From contig CANQCK010000002.1 of NCBI GenBank assembly GCA_947589185.1, positions 1 through 60,924 of the forward strand: a DNA stretch of 60,924 nucleotides, given 5' to 3'. Position numbers and translations under genes: made by a program. Shown here one piece after another: positions 59,548-60,924 of this stretch (position 1 is its first letter; every line of letters begins with the position of its first letter). The stretch comes from an uncultured Clostridia bacterium. GTDB taxonomy: Bacteria; Bacillota; Clostridia; Oscillospirales; Ruminococcaceae. The notes under the pieces are model-generated. The model was not told the origin of the DNA. It saw nothing but the letters and a program-made list of their open reading frames with translations, and searched no databases.

Positions 59548-60924
59548 TATGAAAACAGACACTATGAACGGACTTAAAAGAACGCATTACTGCGGTGAGG
59601 TTCCAAACAAAGAATGCGAAGTAGTTGTATGCGGTTTTGTACAGAAAATAAGAGACTTGGGAAATCTTATATTTATTGATTTAAGAGACAGAACGGGAAT
59701 CGTTCAGCTTTCCTTCAACGACGAAACCGATAGAAATATATTTGAAAAGGCATCTAACTGCCACGCTGAGTATGTTCTTATGGCTAAGGGAAACGTCAAA
59801 AAGCGTGAAAGCATAAACAAAGATATAAAAACAGGCGAGATCGAAATTATAGTAACTGACCTAAGGGTTCTTTCTAAATCTGAAACGCCTCCGTTTGAAA
59901 TTTCAAAAACAGATAAGGTAAACGACGAGTTAAAGCTCAAATACAGGTATCTGGATTTAAGAAACGAAAAGCTCCAGAAAAATATTATAATGCGGCATAA
60001 TATTGCTAAATGTGCAAGAGAGTATTTCTATGAAAACGGCTTTATCGAGATTGAAACCCCTATGATGATAAAATCGACTCCGGAGGGTGCAAGAGATTAC
60101 ATTATTCCCTCACGTGTTCATCAGGGCAAGTTTTATGCTCTCCCCCAATCGCCGCAGATTTACAAACAGCTTCTTATGGTGTCGGGCTTTGACAGATATA
60201 TCCAACTTGCAAGGTGCTTCCGTGACGAGGACCTGCGTGCAGACAGACAGCCTGAGTTTACACAAATCGACCTTGAGATGTCCTTTGTAGACGTTGACGA
60301 TTTGCTGGCAATAGGCGAGGGCTTTGTTAAAAAGCTCTTTAAAGACGTTTTAAATGTAGATATACCGCTTCCACTTCCCAGACTGACCTTTAAAGACGCT
60401 ATGTCGAGATATGGCTCGGACAAGCCTGATACAAGGTTCGGAATGGAAATACAGGATATATCAGACGCTGTAAAGAATATTGATTTTATCGTATTTAAAA
60501 ACGCCCTTGAAAACGGTGGAAGCGTAAGGGCAATAGTTGCAAAAAATGCGGCTGAGACTTACACAAGAAAGGAAATCGACAAGCTGACCGAGCACGCAAA
60601 AGGCATAGGCGCAAAGGGACTTGCATATATCCGCTGGATAGACGACGAGCCTTCCTGCTCTTTCAAGAAGTTCTTAAAAGATGGCGAGCTTGAAAAAATC
60701 TTATCAAAACTAAACGCTGAAAAAGGCGACGTAATACTTATTGTTGCAGATAAAAATAAAGTCGTTCTGCCGACTTTAGGTGCACTTCGTCTGCTTGTTG
60801 CAAAGAAACTTGATATTATACCTGACGGATATAACTTCCTATGGATCACGGAAATGCCGTTCTTTGAGCAGGACGAGGAAACAGGCGAGTGGATAGCAAT
60901 GCACCACCCGTTTACAATGCCTAT
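59548..60924 (+). CDS. aspS: Aspartyl-tRNA synthetase (3' end beyond the window)
   Basis: Open to the right edge for 459 codons; a full bacterial AspRS is about 590. The N-terminal anticodon-binding OB fold has VCGFVQKIRDLGNLIFIDLRDRTGIVQ, followed by YRYLDLR, STPEGARDYIIPSRV and motif 2 ARCFRDEDLRADRQPEFTQIDLEMSF, then the GAD insertion, and HHPFTMP at the edge. Leu in RDLGN is the form found in discriminating (tRNA-Asp only) enzymes. AAGGAGAACG precedes ATG 59548. Last seen gene of the T-box operon with hisS. Confidence 0.96.

Overview
The window looks like the chromosome of a low-GC Gram-positive anaerobe of the class Clostridia, most likely a Ruminococcus-type Oscillospiraceae. This rests on: a clostridial division and cell-wall (dcw) cluster with a PASTA-bearing SpoVD-like transpeptidase; spo0A next to spoIVB; a sporulation-type sigma factor; ECF-transporter and T-box regulation; and lysine-rich Fn3-type tails on secreted proteins. 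The genus is an inference. No phage, insertion sequence, integrase or CRISPR array was seen.

Layout. 1-6.6 kb: tRNA-Leu, then rightward genes for a YfhO-type membrane glycosyltransferase coupled to a CsbB/GtrB-type lipid-linked glycosyltransferase, two GNAT acetyltransferases and a methyltransferase. 6.6-12.4 kb: a leftward operon of three unrecognised small proteins, a YfcE-type phosphodiesterase, a secreted YD-like repeat protein divergent from an XRE regulator across three palindromes, a membrane-anchored metallophosphoesterase and a patatin. 12.6-16.7 kb: tex (rightward), then leftward zinc-ribbon, sigma factor and fumarase-beta genes. 16.8-30.2 kb: a leftward dcw operon read as mraZ, rsmH, ftsL-like, spoVD/pbp, murE, murF, ftsW, murG, murA, ftsQ, ftsZ. 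It lacks mraY, murD and murC, and it has a clear sigma-A promoter with three 10-bp-spaced MraZ-type boxes.

30.9-46 kb: an ECF S-component, malQ-glgP for alpha-glucan breakdown, cardiolipin synthase, rmuC with a 55-residue membrane microprotein upstream, an unknown conserved gene, pyrophosphatase, a secreted subtilase fused to a predicted metal-binding helical domain and overlapping a secreted leucine-rich-repeat gene, and the xylulokinase/transaldolase pair. 46-52.6 kb: a large secreted Fn3-tailed protein, tRNA-Gly, tRNA-Asp, tRNA-Val and tRNA-Thr, a signal-peptidase-like protein that has apparently lost its catalytic serine, and a striking family of palindromic repeats. These comprise a perfect 152-bp duplication, a 225-bp tandem array of three units, and a diverged relative near 8.7 kb.

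52.8-60.9 kb: spoIVB and spo0A (sporulation), an aspartate-type aminotransferase, methylglyoxal synthase, and a T-box-controlled hisS - membrane protein - aspS operon. The T-box specifier reads GAC (Asp), not a His codon, so tRNA-Asp charging appears to control both synthetases. aspS runs off the right edge.

Start codons were reassigned from Shine-Dalgarno placement for several genes (4733, 7635, 7914, 8068, 10403, 27939, 30222, 30875, 31666, 42537, 57658). All family calls come from reading motifs, not from database searches.
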